The position numbers and the translations under genes are program-made. The notes under the pieces are model-generated. The model saw nothing but the letters and a program-made list of their open reading frames with translations, did not search any database and was not told where the DNA came from. Below are positions 27,888 to 40,442 of a stretch of DNA of 64,000 bases, piece after piece; the first letter of the stretch is position 1; the number at the start of each line of letters is the position of its first letter. Origin of the DNA: Geodermatophilus obscurus DSM 43160 (GTDB lineage: Bacteria; Actinomycetota; Actinomycetes; Mycobacteriales; Geodermatophilaceae); assembly GCF_000025345.1 (NCBI RefSeq), contig NC_013757.1, positions 2,976,001-3,040,000 of the forward strand. The letters run 5' to 3'.

Positions 27888-28504
27888 CGGACCAGCCCGT
27901 CCCGGACGGCGGCGGTGACCTTCTCCGCGCGCAGCACGAGGTCGTCGACGGTGTCGACGGCCGCGGCGAGCTCTCCCCAGGCCGCCGGGTCCTTGATGCC
28001 ACCCAGGTTGATCTCGACGTTGACCCGGGCCGTCGTGGCCGCTGCCCGGGCCGCCTCGGCGGCGGCGGCGACGTCGCTGACCACGTTCCGGTTGCCGATC
28101 GGCAGCAGCTGCTCGGCCAGGCCGAGCACCTGGTCGGCGACGGCGACGACGACCGCCGGCACCCGGGCCGCCGCGACGAGGGAGGTCGCGATGGCCTCGG
28201 ACCGGTCCGCGGCCTCGTCGGGCGTCCCCTTCGGCAGCCGGTAGGCCTCGGTGACCGCGGTAAAGGCCGCGGCGTCCTCCTCGGCCAGGCCCAGCGCGTT
28301 CTCCCGCAGCCGGTCGGCGGTGCTCGTGACTGTGGCGATCTCCTCGGCGTGGTCGGCGTACTTCGCCGAGTCGCTGTAGCGGGCGACCATCGCCACCAGG
28401 GCGGCGGCCTGGGCCGCGTGCAGCGCGGCGGTAGCCCCTCCTCCGGGTGCGGGCACCCTGGCGGCGAGCTGCTCCAGGAACGTCTCGATGGTGTCGGTGC
28501 GCAT
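27884..28504 (-). CDS. fchA: Methenyltetrahydrofolate cyclohydrolase (FchA / FTCD-cyclodeaminase family)
   Basis: A 206-residue all-helical protein of the formiminotransferase-cyclodeaminase family. Landmarks are VPAPGGGATAALHAAQAAAL near the N-terminus, LAEEDAAAF at about 75, and the C-terminal ARVNVEINLGGIKD. FchA in methylotrophs hydrolyses methenyl-THF to 10-formyl-THF. Its stop overlaps the start of folD (ATGA), and the two together would convert methylene-THF to formyl-THF for PurU. The alternative activity, ammonia release from formimino-THF, is less likely because no histidine-degradation gene is nearby. A degraded fragment of a second copy is at 46012. Confidence 0.88.
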   Translation of the reverse strand: MRTDTIETFLEQLAARVPAPGGGATAALHAAQAAALVAMVARYSDSAKYADHAEEIATVTSTADRLRENALGLAEEDAAAFTAVTEAYRLPKGTPDEAADRSEAIATSLVAAARVPAVVVAVADQVLGLAEQLLPIGNRNVVSDVAAAAEAARAAATTARVNVEINLGGIKDPAAWGELAAAVDTVDDLVLRAEKVTAAVRDGLVR

Positions 28505-28571
28505 GAGCGGGGTCCTCCGGGGGTGGGAACGGTCGCGGGCCGGCGGGCGAGTTGGCGGGGCGGGTCCTTCT

Positions 28572-31088
<2,517 letters not shown>

Positions 31089-31673
31089 TCAGTCGTGAGG
31101 GGTGGGGGTGAACTCGAGGGCCGCGTCGAGCAGCCAGTCGGCCAGGTAGCCGGCGAAGGACGACCGGACGAGGACGACGACGTCGTCGCCCGCGTCGGAG
31201 AGGGCCAGCAGCACGACGCCGGCCTGGCTGAGCGCCGTCTGCGCGCTGCTCCCCCGCCCGAACACCCGCGGGTGCAGGTCGATCGAGCAGCCCTTGGCCA
31301 GGACGTCCCGCACCCGCGCACCGGTCAGCCGGAGGCTGATCCGCTGGGCGGAGACGTCCGCCGCGGAGCCGCCCAGCGGTAGGACGGCGGCGCGGACCCG
31401 GTCCTCGAGCTCCTCGGGCGTCTCCGTGGTGCTGGTGAGCAGCCACTCGTCGGGGCCGAGCCAGACGGCCCGCCCGGTGTCGGCCGGCACCCAGGTGTTG
31501 GGCGCCGTCGGCAGGTCGACGCCCAGCGCCGCCGACGCCTCGGCACCGACGGTGCTGAGGCGGACGTCCACCATCGCGACGAACGGCTCGACGGTGATGC
31601 CGACGGTGCCGGGCAACCGCTCGAAGTCGGCGCGCCAGGCCTCGAGCGGGTGGGTGCGCAGCAGCTCAGCCAT
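31089..31673 (-). CDS. soxG: Sarcosine oxidase gamma subunit
   Basis: A 194-residue SoxG homologue. These resemble a GcvT half-domain and complete the heterotetrameric enzyme. Visible family features are WVPADTGRAVWLGPDEWLL, ALPLGG-like spacing before SADVSAQRISLRLTG, and KGCSIDLHPRVFGRGSSAQT. Translation begins at ATG 31673, 8 bases inside the soxA end, indicating coupling. Stoichiometric expression of all four subunits would be expected from this tight packing. Confidence 0.92.
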   Translation of the reverse strand: MAELLRTHPLEAWRADFERLPGTVGITVEPFVAMVDVRLSTVGAEASAALGVDLPTAPNTWVPADTGRAVWLGPDEWLLTSTTETPEELEDRVRAAVLPLGGSAADVSAQRISLRLTGARVRDVLAKGCSIDLHPRVFGRGSSAQTALSQAGVVLLALSDAGDDVVVLVRSSFAGYLADWLLDAALEFTPTPHD

Positions 31674-34533
31674 CGCGACGGGCTCCTTCGGGGTCGACCA
31701 GCACCGAGCCGGTGACTTCGACCGGGACGAGGGTGCCGTTGACGGGGACGTGGACGGTGTCACCGATGCGCTCCCGGCCGCCCTTGACCAGGGCCAGGGC
31801 GAAGGGGCGGGCGAGCTCGGCGCTGCGGTAGCTGGAGGTGACGTGGCCGAGCATCGGGACCGGCGGGGGCGGCAGCTGGCCGTCGGCGAGGAAGTCGATG
31901 ATCTGGGAGCCCTCCGGCAGCACGGTCTGCCGGTCCACCGGCAGCAGCCCGACCAGCTGCTTGCGCAGCGGGTCGGCGTTGGCCGGGCGGGCGAAGGAGC
32001 GCTTGCCGACGAAGTCGGGCTTCTTCTTCGAGACCGCCCACGCCATACCGAGGTCGTGCGGGGTGACGGTGCCGTCGGTGTCCTGCCCGATGATCGGGTA
32101 ACCCTTCTCCGCGCGCAGGACGTGCATGGTCTCCGTGCCGTACGGCGTGATGCCGTACGGGCGGCCGGCGTCGAGCAGCCGCTGCCAGACCGCGACCGCG
32201 TACCAGGGGTTGACGTAGACCTCGTACGCGAGCTCGCCGGAGAAGCTGATCCGGGCCAGCCGGACCGGCACCCCGTCGAGGGTGGTGTCCCGCCAGGTCA
32301 TGAACGGGAAGGCCTCGGCGGAGACGTCCACGTGGGGGAAGACCGCGCCGACGACGTCGCGGGACCGCGGCCCCACGACGGGGAAGGTGACCCACTGCTC
32401 GGTGACCGACGTGCAGTGGACCCGCAGGTCCGGCCACTCCGTCTGGGCCCACTCCTCCATCCAGTCGAGGATCTTCGCCGCGCCGCCGGTGGTGGTGAGG
32501 ACGAGGAAGCGGTCCTCGGCCAGGCGCAGCACGGTGCCGTCGTCGATGACCATGCCGTCGACGCCGCACATGACCCCGTAGCGGACGGAGCCGACCTTCA
32601 GGCTGCTCATCAGGTTCGTGTAGAGCCGGTCGAGCAGGACGGCGGCGTCCGGGCCCTGGACGTCGATCTTGCCGAGGGTGGAGCCGTCGAGGATCCCGAC
32701 GCCGGTCCGGGCCGCGGCGCACTCCCGCAGGACCGCGGTCTCCATGTCCTCGCCGGGCTGCGGGTAGTAGCGGGGACGCTTCCACTGACCGACGTCCTCG
32801 AAGACCGCGCCCGCCGCTCCGTGCCACTCGTGCAGGGCCGTGACCCGCTCGGGGTCGAAGAGCCGGCCGCGGTCGCGGCCGGCCAGGGCGGCGAAGGCGA
32901 CGGGGGTGTAGGGCGGCCGGAACGTGGTGGTCCCGGTGTCCTGCACCGGGATCCCGAGCAGCTCGGCGGTGATCCCCGAGGTGAGGACGCCGGAGGTCTT
33001 GCCCTGGTCGTGCGCCGTCCCGATCGTCGTGTAGCGCTTGACGTGCTCGATGGAGCGCAGCCCGGCGCCGACCGCGCGGGCGATGTCAGCGACCGTCGCG
33101 TCGCGCTGCAGGTCGACGAACGAGGTGCTGCCGTCGGCGCCGGAGGTGTCCGGCACCCGCCACAGCACCAGCGGCGCGGCCGGGACGACGGGGTCCGGGG
33201 TGGCGGGCAGCCGGTCCTCCCCCGCCGGCGGGATCGTCAGCGCCGTCAGCGCGGCGCGCGCCACCCGCTGCCCGTCGGCCAGGCACCCGGCCAGGTCGAA
33301 CACGCCGGCGGCCGAGCCGGTGACGGTCAGGCCGTCGAGCGCCTCCCCGGGGAGGAACGCACCGAGGGCCTCGTCGTAGCGGAGCCGGCCGCGGGCCTGG
33401 CTGAACAGGTGCACCGCGGGGTTCCAGCCCCCGCTGACCAGGAGCAGGTCGCAGGCGATCGCGCTGCTGGCGCCGACCTCGCCGTCCGCGAACGGGGCGA
33501 CGAGGGCGTGCGTGACCCGCCCGACGCCCTGCGTGCCGGTCACGACGGCACCGGACAGGACGCGGATGCCCGCGTGCTCGCACTCCTCGCGGCGCGGCGA
33601 GCCCTCCGGCCGGGCGTCGACCACCGCCTGCACCTGCACACCCGCGCGGTGCAGGTCGAGGGCGGCGTCGTAGGCGCTGTCGTTCGTGGTGAACACGACG
33701 GCCTCGCGGCCGGGCAGCACGCCGTAGCGGTGCAGGAACGTCCGGGCGGCGCCGGCCAGCATGGTCCCCGGGCGGTCGTTGTCGGCGAAGACGACCGGAC
33801 GCTCGTGCGCCCCCGTCGCGACGACGATCGAGCGGGCCCGGATGCGCCAGACCCGCTGGCGGGAGACGTGCTTGGGCGCGGCGGCGCCGAGGTGGTCGGT
33901 GCGCCGCTCCAGGGCCAGGACGAAACCGTCGTCGTAGCTGCCGAACGCGGTGGTGCGCTGCAGGTGCAGCACCTCCGGGGAGCCGGCCAGCTCGGCGACC
34001 GCCGCGGCGACCCACTGCAGCGCCGGGGCGTCGTCGAGCCGCTCGGTGCCCGAGAGCAGGGAGCCGCCGGCCTCGGACTGCTCGTCGACGAGCGCGACGC
34101 GGGCACCGGCCCGGGCGGCGGTGAGCGCGGCGGCCAGCCCCGCGGGGCCGGCCCCCACGACGAGCACGTCCACGTGGTGGTGGACCGCGTCGTAGCGGGC
34201 CGAGTCGGGGACGTCGGCGAGGCGGCCTTGCCCCGGCAGGCCGTGGGCGGCCAGTCCGTCGTACAGCTCGACGGTGGTCGCCAGCAGCATGGGCTCGGGG
34301 AAAGGCTCCTCGATCTGCACCAGGCCGCACGGGTCCTCGGCCCAGGCGGCGGCGATGCCGCGCGGTCGGCCGAGCTTGATGCTCGTGGCGACCTGGTGCC
34401 GGCCGTTGGCGAGCAGCGCCGAGGCCAGGGTGTCGCCGGGGTGACCGGGGAAGGTCTGCCCGTCGAAGGTGAACCCGACGGTGGTGGCGCGGTCGATGCG
34501 GCCGCCCTGGGGCGTGCGGAACGGGCTGGTCAC
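31666..34533 (-). CDS. soxA: Sarcosine oxidase alpha subunit
   Basis: A 955-residue subunit. The N-terminal ferredoxin-like part (FTFDGQTFPGHPGDTLASAL) is followed by an NAD(P)-binding domain (VLVVGAGPAGLAAALTAARA) and, from about residue 560, a GcvT-like THF domain (GILDGSTLGKIDVQGPDAAV and FSGELAYEVYV). Together with SoxB, SoxD and SoxG it oxidises sarcosine to glycine, transferring the methyl as methylene-THF and reducing oxygen to peroxide. The start is a GTG overlapping the soxD stop. The length is normal for the family (about 950-1000). Confidence 0.95.
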   Translation of the reverse strand: MTSPFRTPQGGRIDRATTVGFTFDGQTFPGHPGDTLASALLANGRHQVATSIKLGRPRGIAAAWAEDPCGLVQIEEPFPEPMLLATTVELYDGLAAHGLPGQGRLADVPDSARYDAVHHHVDVLVVGAGPAGLAAALTAARAGARVALVDEQSEAGGSLLSGTERLDDAPALQWVAAAVAELAGSPEVLHLQRTTAFGSYDDGFVLALERRTDHLGAAAPKHVSRQRVWRIRARSIVVATGAHERPVVFADNDRPGTMLAGAARTFLHRYGVLPGREAVVFTTNDSAYDAALDLHRAGVQVQAVVDARPEGSPRREECEHAGIRVLSGAVVTGTQGVGRVTHALVAPFADGEVGASSAIACDLLLVSGGWNPAVHLFSQARGRLRYDEALGAFLPGEALDGLTVTGSAAGVFDLAGCLADGQRVARAALTALTIPPAGEDRLPATPDPVVPAAPLVLWRVPDTSGADGSTSFVDLQRDATVADIARAVGAGLRSIEHVKRYTTIGTAHDQGKTSGVLTSGITAELLGIPVQDTGTTTFRPPYTPVAFAALAGRDRGRLFDPERVTALHEWHGAAGAVFEDVGQWKRPRYYPQPGEDMETAVLRECAAARTGVGILDGSTLGKIDVQGPDAAVLLDRLYTNLMSSLKVGSVRYGVMCGVDGMVIDDGTVLRLAEDRFLVLTTTGGAAKILDWMEEWAQTEWPDLRVHCTSVTEQWVTFPVVGPRSRDVVGAVFPHVDVSAEAFPFMTWRDTTLDGVPVRLARISFSGELAYEVYVNPWYAVAVWQRLLDAGRPYGITPYGTETMHVLRAEKGYPIIGQDTDGTVTPHDLGMAWAVSKKKPDFVGKRSFARPANADPLRKQLVGLLPVDRQTVLPEGSQIIDFLADGQLPPPPVPMLGHVTSSYRSAELARPFALALVKGGRERIGDTVHVPVNGTLVPVEVTGSVLVDPEGARRDG

Positions 34534-34844
34534 GGGGCTGTTCCCTCCTTGCGTGACCTCGCGAGCTCGGTCACGCCCGGCTTCGGGTCATCGAGGCGGT
34601 AGACACGCTCGAAGCGGTAGGTGGTGGTGTCGCGGATCGCGTTGAACCAGCGGCGGCAGCCGGCGCTGTGGTTCCAGCGCTCGGCGAAGCGGCCCTTGGT
34701 GTTGTCGCGGAAGAAGACGTAGTGCGCCCACTCCTCGTCGGAGAGCTCGGCGGGGGTGTCCGGGTAGGGGACGTGAGCCTGGCCGCCGTAGTGGAACTCG
34801 ACCTCCTCGCGGGGGCCGCACCACGGGCATGCGATGAGTTGCAC
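34530..34844 (-). CDS. soxD: Sarcosine oxidase delta subunit
   Basis: A 104-residue zinc-binding subunit. The zinc ligands are visible as CPWCGPREEVEFHYGGQAH near the N-terminus and NHSAGCRRWF in the second half (C-x2-C with H-x3-C). The tail DTTTYRFERVYRLDD is typical. The GTG start has an AGGAG site, 29 bases after soxB, and the stop overlaps soxA. The order B-D-A-G is the standard operon order for heterotetrameric sarcosine oxidase. Confidence 0.95.
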   Translation of the reverse strand: MQLIACPWCGPREEVEFHYGGQAHVPYPDTPAELSDEEWAHYVFFRDNTKGRFAERWNHSAGCRRWFNAIRDTTTYRFERVYRLDDPKPGVTELARSRKEGTAP

Positions 34845-34873
34845 GGGAACTCCTGGGTGGATGGGCGAGTGCG

Positions 34874-36133
34874 TCAGTGGGCCACGGCGGCGGCGCCGTG
34901 CTCGTCGACGAGTGCACCGGTGACGAACCGGTCGAGGCTGAACGGCGCCACGAGCGGGTGGGGCTCGTCGTGGGCGATGGTGTGCGCCAGGGCCGAGCCG
35001 ATGCCGGGCGTGGCCTTGAACCCGCCGGTGCCCCAGCCGCAGTTGAGGTAGACGTTGTCGTAGGGCGTGCGCCCGACGATCGGCGAGGCGTCGGGGCTGG
35101 TGTCGACGATGCCGCCCCAGGTGCGCAGCAGGTGCGCCCGCGCGAACACCGGGAAGAGCTCGACGGCGGCGGCCATCTGACGCTCGATGATGTGGAACGC
35201 GCCCCGCTGGCCGTAGCCGTTGTACGAGTCGACGCCGGCGCCCATGACCAGCTCGCCCTTGTGCGCCTGCGAGACGTACACGTGGACGGCGTTGGACATG
35301 ACCACCGTGGGGTGCACCGGCTCGAGCAGCTCGGAGACCAGCGCCTGCAGCGGGTGGCTCTGGATCGGCACGCGGATGCCGAGCATGTCGGTGAGCACGG
35401 AGGTGTGGCCGGCCGCGCAGAGGGCCACGGTGCCCGCGCCGATGGTGCCGCGGGTGGTCTGCACCCCGGTGACCCGATTGCCGTCGGTGGCGAACCCGGT
35501 GACCTCGCAGTCCTGGATGAGGTCGATCCCGGCCTCGTCGGCGCGGCGGGCGAAGCCCCAGGCCACGTAGTCGTGCTTGGCGATGCCGGCGCGGGGCTGG
35601 TACGTCGCCCCCAGGACCGGGTAGCGGATGTCGGTCGAGGTGTTGACGACCGGGCAGACCTTGCGGACCTCGTCCGGCTCCAGCCACTCCGCGTCGACGC
35701 CGTTGAGCTTGTTGGCCTCGACCCGGCGCACGCTGTCACGGACGTCCTGCAGGGTGTGGGCCAGGTTGAGCACGCCGCGCTGGCTGAACAGGATCGGGTA
35801 GCCGAGGTCCTCCTCGAGCCCCTCCCACAGCTTGAGCGCGTGCTCGTAGATGCCCGAGCTCTCGTCCCACAGGTAGTTGGACCGGATGATCGTGGTGTTG
35901 CGGGCCATGTTGCCGCCGGCCAGCCAGCCCTTCTCCAGGACGGCGACGTTCGTGATGCCGTGGTTCTTCGCCAGGTAGTGCGCGGTGGCCAGGCCGTGCC
36001 CGCCGCCGCCGACGATGACCACGTCGTAGGAGCGCTTCGGCTCCGGGCTCCGCCAGAGGGCGTCCGGGTGCTCCGGCAGGTCCGCGCCGGGGGTGCGGAG
36101 GGTGCGGGTGGTGTGGGGGGAACCGAGGCTCAT
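34874..36133 (-). CDS. soxB: Sarcosine oxidase beta subunit
   Basis: A 419-residue flavoprotein subunit holding the FAD active site and covalent FMN. The dinucleotide motif is [19 protein letters not shown]. The histidine in [19 protein letters not shown] corresponds to the FMN-linked histidine of characterised enzymes. [15 protein letters not shown] and the C-terminal [18 protein letters not shown] are family hallmarks. It overlaps glyA by 4 bases (ATGA), tying glycine production to serine synthesis. Confidence 0.95.
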   Translation of the reverse strand: MSLGSPHTTRTLRTPGADLPEHPDALWRSPEPKRSYDVVIVGGGGHGLATAHYLAKNHGITNVAVLEKGWLAGGNMARNTTIIRSNYLWDESSGIYEHALKLWEGLEEDLGYPILFSQRGVLNLAHTLQDVRDSVRRVEANKLNGVDAEWLEPDEVRKVCPVVNTSTDIRYPVLGATYQPRAGIAKHDYVAWGFARRADEAGIDLIQDCEVTGFATDGNRVTGVQTTRGTIGAGTVALCAAGHTSVLTDMLGIRVPIQSHPLQALVSELLEPVHPTVVMSNAVHVYVSQAHKGELVMGAGVDSYNGYGQRGAFHIIERQMAAAVELFPVFARAHLLRTWGGIVDTSPDASPIVGRTPYDNVYLNCGWGTGGFKATPGIGSALAHTIAHDEPHPLVAPFSLDRFVTGALVDEHGAAAVAH

Positions 36134-37458
36134 CGGGGGACCTCCGTCAGATCGGGGTAGAGCGGGTGGCGGTCGGCCAGCCGGGTGACCCGGCCGCGCA
36201 GCTCGGCGAGCTGGTCCTCGCCCACCGAGGGCCGCAGCGCGGCGGCGATGACGTCGGCGACCTCGGCGAAGTCCTCGAGGTCGAACCCGCGCGCCGCCAG
36301 GGCCGGAGTGCCGATGCGGACCCCGGAGCTGACCATCGGCGGGCGGGGGTCGAAGGGCACCGCGTTGCGGTTGACGGTGATGCCGATCGAGTGCAGGCGG
36401 TCCTCGGCCTGCCGGCCGTCCAGCTCCGACTCGCGCAGGTCCACCAGGACGAGGTGGACGTCGGTACCGCCGCTGACCACGTTGATGCCCGCCTCGCGGG
36501 AGTCGGCGGTCAGCAACCGGTCGGCCAGGATCCGGGCGCCGGCGAGGGTCCGCTCCTGGCGCTCGCGGAAGGCCGGCTCCCCGGCCAGCTTGAAGGCCAC
36601 CGCCTTGGCGGCGATCACGTGCTCCAGCGGGCCGCCCTGCTGGCCGGGGAAGACCGAGGAGTTGAACCTCTTCGCGAGGTCGGCCGTGGCCAGGATGACC
36701 CCGCCGCGCGGGCCGCCCAGGGTCTTGTGGGTGGTCGAGGTGACCACGTGCGCGTGCGGCACCGGGGAGGGGTGCAGCCCGGCTGCCACCAGCCCGGCGA
36801 AGTGCGCCATGTCGACCATCAGGTAGGCACCGACCTCGTCGGCGATCCGGCGGAACTCGGCGAAGTCCAGCTGACGGGGGTAGGCCGACCAGCCGGCCAC
36901 GATGAGCTTGGGCCGCCGCTCCTGCGCCAGCTTCTCCACCTCGGCCATGTCGACCCGGTGGTCCTCGCGGCTCACGTGGTACGCGGCCACGTCGTAGAGC
37001 TTCCCGGAGAAGTTGAGCTTCATCCCGTGGGTCAGGTGGCCCCCGTGGGCCAGGTCCAGCCCCAGGATGGTGTCGCCGGGCTGCAGCAGGGCGGACATCG
37101 CCGCGGCGTTGGCCTGCGCACCGGAGTGCGGCTGCACGTTGGCGTACTCCGCGCCGAACAGCGCCTTCAGCCGGTCGATGGCCAGCTGCTCGATGACGTC
37201 CACGTGCTCGCAGCCGCCGTAGTACCGCCGGCCGGGGTAGCCCTCGGCGTACTTGTTGGTCAGCACCGAGCCCTGGGCCTGCATGACGGCCACCGGGGCG
37301 AAGTTCTCGCTGGCGATCATCTCCAGAGTGGTCTGCTGCCGGGTCAGCTCGGCGACGATCGCACCAGCCACCTCGGGGTCGGTGTCCGCCAGCGACCGAT
37401 CGAGCACGCGGTCCGGACCGGCCGGGGCCTGGAGCGCTCCGTCTACCTGGACGACCAT
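36130..37458 (-). CDS. glyA: Serine hydroxymethyltransferase
   Basis: A 442-residue pyridoxal-phosphate enzyme; in this context it condenses glycine and methylene-THF into serine. Motifs are [40 protein letters not shown], the lysine-binding [16 protein letters not shown], and the C-terminal [12 protein letters not shown]. The ATG at 37458 has GGAGTCC-type spacing and lies about 50 bases after the predicted transcription start. About 20 N-terminal residues precede the usual start of the fold. It leads the long operon glyA-soxBDAG-dmg-fchA-folD-folP. A 39-codon stub of the same gene is at 53110-53229. Confidence 0.96.
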   Translation of the reverse strand: MVVQVDGALQAPAGPDRVLDRSLADTDPEVAGAIVAELTRQQTTLEMIASENFAPVAVMQAQGSVLTNKYAEGYPGRRYYGGCEHVDVIEQLAIDRLKALFGAEYANVQPHSGAQANAAAMSALLQPGDTILGLDLAHGGHLTHGMKLNFSGKLYDVAAYHVSREDHRVDMAEVEKLAQERRPKLIVAGWSAYPRQLDFAEFRRIADEVGAYLMVDMAHFAGLVAAGLHPSPVPHAHVVTSTTHKTLGGPRGGVILATADLAKRFNSSVFPGQQGGPLEHVIAAKAVAFKLAGEPAFRERQERTLAGARILADRLLTADSREAGINVVSGGTDVHLVLVDLRESELDGRQAEDRLHSIGITVNRNAVPFDPRPPMVSSGVRIGTPALAARGFDLEDFAEVADVIAAALRPSVGEDQLAELRGRVTRLADRHPLYPDLTEVPR

Positions 37459-37495
37459 GCCGGAGTCCCTTCTGTCATGAGATGCAGCCGAAGAC

Positions 37496-37544
37496 TGGTA
37501 TATCAGTCGTCCAACACAGTAGGGTGAGCGCCGGACGGGGTCAA
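37496..37544 (-). promoter_or_regulatory. Promoter and shared operator (site C) for the glyA-sox operon
   Basis: On the minus strand: -35 TTGACC (37539-37544), 17-base spacer, -10 TACTGT (37516-37521), then the element at 37496-37515 (plus strand TGGTATATCAGTCGTCCAAC). The same arrangement is repeated at site D with a diverged spacer, which suggests the boxes and element are under selection. It may also influence mscR, which is transcribed the other way about 180 bases off. Confidence 0.75.
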
Positions 37545-37697
37545 GGGGTGCCGGGAGAGGACCTCCCGACCCCACCGCCGGCCGCGATCCGGGCCCCGCT
37601 CCACGCGTGCGAGGGGCGGGGAGCACAGGGCCCTCCCACCACCGGAGCAGCGACCACCGCGTCCGGTCCGCGCATCAGCGAGAGGAGATCCACCGTC

Positions 37698-38789
37698 ATG
37701 GCCTACGAGGTGAAGGGCGTCGTCGCCCGCAGCAAGGGTGCCCCGGTGACCGTCGAGACGATCATCGTGCCCGACCCCGGCCCGGGCGAGGCGGTGGTCG
37801 ACGTGCAGGCCTGCGGGGTGTGCGCCACCGACCTGCACTACCGCGAGGGCACCATCACCGACCAGTACCCGTTCCTGCTCGGCCACGAGGCCGCCGGCAC
37901 CGTGGCCGCGGTCGGTGCGGGGGTCACCAACGTCGCCGTGGGCGACTTCGTGATCCTGAACTGGCGGGCGGTGTGCGGCCAGTGCCGCGCCTGTCTCAAA
38001 GGCGAGCTGCAGTACTGCTTCAACACCCACAACGCCGCGCAGCAGATGACCCTCACCGACGGCACCGCGCTGAGCCCGGCGCTGGGCATCGGCGCGTTCA
38101 CCGAGAAGACGCTGGTGCACTCCGGGCAGTGCACTCCGGTCGACCCCGCCGCGCCGGCCACCGCCGCCGGCCTGCTCGGCTGCGGGGTGATGGCCGGGGT
38201 GGGCGCGGCGATCAACACCGCCGGCGTGCGCCGCGGGGAGAGCGTGGCGGTGTTCGGCTGCGGCGGGGTGGGCGACGCCGCGATCGCCGGGGCGAAGCTG
38301 GCCGGCGCGGCCACCATCGTGGCGGTGGACATCGACGACCGGAAGCTGGAGTGGGCCCGGCGGTTCGGCGCCACCCACACCGTCAACAGCAAGGCCACCG
38401 ACGCGGTCGCGGCGGTCAAGGCCGCCACCGGCGGCTTCGGTGCGGATGTGACCATCGACGCGGTGGGCCACCCGGCGGTGTTCGAGCAGGCCTTCTACGC
38501 CCGCGACCTGGCCGGCCGGGTGGTGCTGGTCGGGGTGCCCGCCCCGGACATGACGATCACCCTGCCGCTGCTGGAGGTGTTCGGCCGGGGCGGGGCGATC
38601 AAGTCCTCCTGGTACGGCGACTGCCTGCCCTCCCGGGACTTCCCGATGTTGGTCGACCTCTACCGGCAGGGCCGCTTCCCACTGGAGGACTTCGTCACCG
38701 AGGCCATCGGCCTGGACGACGTCGAAGAGGCCTTCGACAACCTGCGCCGCGGCGAGGTGCTGCGCTCGGTCGTGGTGTTGGACAAGTGA
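37698..38789 (+). CDS. mscR: S-(hydroxymethyl)mycothiol dehydrogenase (copy 1)
   Basis: A 363-residue zinc alcohol dehydrogenase of the mycothiol-dependent formaldehyde dehydrogenase group, very close to the mycobacterial MscR/AdhE2 type. Features are [13 protein letters not shown] (catalytic zinc), [25 protein letters not shown] (structural zinc), [19 protein letters not shown] (NAD) and [14 protein letters not shown]. It oxidises the formaldehyde-mycothiol adduct formed when betaine is demethylated. The ATG has a GAGAGGAG site. Its stop overlaps the start of the MBL gene (GTGA). Most of its coding sequence is nearly identical to the copy at 53429. Confidence 0.94.
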   Translation: MAYEVKGVVARSKGAPVTVETIIVPDPGPGEAVVDVQACGVCATDLHYREGTITDQYPFLLGHEAAGTVAAVGAGVTNVAVGDFVILNWRAVCGQCRACLKGELQYCFNTHNAAQQMTLTDGTALSPALGIGAFTEKTLVHSGQCTPVDPAAPATAAGLLGCGVMAGVGAAINTAGVRRGESVAVFGCGGVGDAAIAGAKLAGAATIVAVDIDDRKLEWARRFGATHTVNSKATDAVAAVKAATGGFGADVTIDAVGHPAVFEQAFYARDLAGRVVLVGVPAPDMTITLPLLEVFGRGGAIKSSWYGDCLPSRDFPMLVDLYRQGRFPLEDFVTEAIGLDDVEEAFDNLRRGEVLRSVVVLDK

Positions 38790-39472
38790 GCGGCGTGGTG
38801 AGCTCACCGGTGAAAACAGGAGCGGCCCTCGCGGGCCCGACGAGCGCCCGGCGCGGTGGACGCACGAGCGCCCGCATCGACAGGACCGTGGTCTCCGGCG
38901 TGTTCAGCCTCGACGGCCAGGACTTCGACGTCGACAACAACGTCTGGCTGGTCGGCGACGACGACGAGGTGCTCGTCATCGACGCCCCCCACCGCGCCGA
39001 ACCCATCCTCGACGCGATCGGCGGCCGCCGGGTGACCGCCATCGTGCTCACCCACGGGCACAACGACCACATCACCGCCGCCGTCGCCCTCCGGGAGGCC
39101 ACCGGCGCACCGATCTGGTTCAACCCCGCCGACCTCATGTTCTGGGAGGCGGTCCACCCGGGGGCGTTGCCGGATCACCCCGTCGGCCACTGCACCCGGT
39201 TCTCCGTGGCAGGGACGTCCCTGCTCTCGATGCACACCCCGGGCCACTCCCCGGGCAGCACCTCCCTCTACGCGCGCGACCTGGGCACCGTCTTCACCGG
39301 GGACACGCTGTTCTGCGGCGGCCCCGGGGCCACGGGCCGGTCCCACAGCGACAAGCCGACGATCCTGCACTCGATCCGCTCGTGCCTGCTGACCCTTCCC
39401 GCGGACACGGTCGTCAGGACCGGCCACGGCGAGGACACGACCGTCGCCGCGGAGGTGTCGCATGTGCGTTGA
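38786..39472 (+). CDS. MBL-fold hydrolase coupled to mscR (copy 1)
   Basis: A 228-residue metallo-beta-lactamase-fold protein with the metal motif THGHNDH, then HTPGHSPGS and [17 protein letters not shown], close to glyoxalase II-like thioesterases. Mycobacteria carry the same pair (AdhE2/MscR followed by an MBL gene). I infer it hydrolyses S-formylmycothiol to formate and mycothiol, or a related thioester. It starts at GTG 38786, overlapping the mscR stop. About 28 extra N-terminal residues precede the point where copy 2 starts. A second pair is at 53429-55122. Confidence 0.85.
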   Translation: MSGVVSSPVKTGAALAGPTSARRGGRTSARIDRTVVSGVFSLDGQDFDVDNNVWLVGDDDEVLVIDAPHRAEPILDAIGGRRVTAIVLTHGHNDHITAAVALREATGAPIWFNPADLMFWEAVHPGALPDHPVGHCTRFSVAGTSLLSMHTPGHSPGSTSLYARDLGTVFTGDTLFCGGPGATGRSHSDKPTILHSIRSCLLTLPADTVVRTGHGEDTTVAAEVSHVR

Positions 39473-40394
39473 GGTCCCGGGCGGGGCCCGTGCGCCGACG
39501 GGGACGGGACCACCGCCTCCGGTCGAGCGCCGGCCGACGTCGCGGCGGTCCCGGGGCACGCTGGAGCGGGCGTTGCGGGAGGCGAGCTACGAGGTCCTGC
39601 CGCTGCGGGGCGCCGAGGCGTCGGTCGTCGAGCACGTCCCCCGGACCGTGCCCCTCACCGTGACTGTCACCGAGGCCAAGGGCCTGACACCCACGCTCGA
39701 GCTGGCGGAGCGGCTGTCCGGCCACGGGTTCACGGTCACCCCGCACCTGGCTGCTCGGCTGGTCCACGACGCCTCGCACCTGGCCGACGTCATCGCCCGC
39801 CTCCAGGCCGCGGCCGTGGACGGCGTGTTCGTCGTCGGCGGCGACGCCGCCGAGCCCGCGGGGACGTTCCCCGACGCCCTCGGCCTGCTCGAGGCGCTGG
39901 AGACCGTCGGCCACCACTTCCGGCACGTGGGGATCGGCGGCTATCCGGAGGGGCACGGACACATCAGCGCAGAACTGATCGAGCGCGCTCTCGAGCGCAA
40001 GGCCCCGCACGCGACCCACGTCATCACCCAGCTGTGCTTCCACCCCGCGAGCACGACGGCCTGGGCGCGGCAGGTCAAACGGCGGGGCGTCGATCTGCCG
40101 ATCCGGATCGGACTCCCCGGCGCGGTGACGCGCCAGAAGCTGATTCGGATTTCAGCCGGACTCGGGCTCGGCCGGTCGGCCCGGTTCCTGGCGAAGCAGC
40201 ACAGCATGTTCTGGCGCTTCTTCCTGCCCCACGGCTACCGGCCGGATCGGCTCGTGGAAGGCCTCGCACCCACCCTCGGCCGGCCTGAGCACAACCTGCA
40301 GGGCTTCCACTTCTTCACGTTCAACGAGGTGGCGAGGACGGAGGCGTGGCGGCAGGAGTGGCTGGCCCGGTTGTCCGACGCAGCGGCGGGGTAG
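39462..40394 (+). CDS. Methylenetetrahydrofolate reductase-like protein
   Basis: A 310-residue TIM-barrel of the MetF/MTHFR family: PLTVTVTEAKGLTPTLELAE, VDGVFVVGGDA, HVGIGGYPEGH, THVITQLCF and GLPGAVTRQKLIRISAGLGL. The family interconverts methylene-THF and methyl-THF, or in some relatives demethylates methyl-THF. Its first codons overlap the MBL end by 11 bases, so it is cotranscribed with mscR. The first 30 residues are low-complexity and may not be translated; a GTG or ATG further in is possible. A catabolic rather than methionine-synthesis role is inferred from position only. Confidence 0.82.
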   Translation: MCVEVPGGARAPTGTGPPPPVERRPTSRRSRGTLERALREASYEVLPLRGAEASVVEHVPRTVPLTVTVTEAKGLTPTLELAERLSGHGFTVTPHLAARLVHDASHLADVIARLQAAAVDGVFVVGGDAAEPAGTFPDALGLLEALETVGHHFRHVGIGGYPEGHGHISAELIERALERKAPHATHVITQLCFHPASTTAWARQVKRRGVDLPIRIGLPGAVTRQKLIRISAGLGLGRSARFLAKQHSMFWRFFLPHGYRPDRLVEGLAPTLGRPEHNLQGFHFFTFNEVARTEAWRQEWLARLSDAAAG

Positions 40395-40442
40395 CGGGAG
40401 ACGCCGTCGGCGGGGAGCCGATGGCACGACGGGGAGGACGGC

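Noticed and set aside
37459-37700. Glycine riboswitch or other leader RNA before glyA, sdaA or mscR
   Set aside because: The predicted leaders of glyA and sdaA are only about 50-75 bases and show no tandem aptamer pattern; the conserved part is a protein-type operator.
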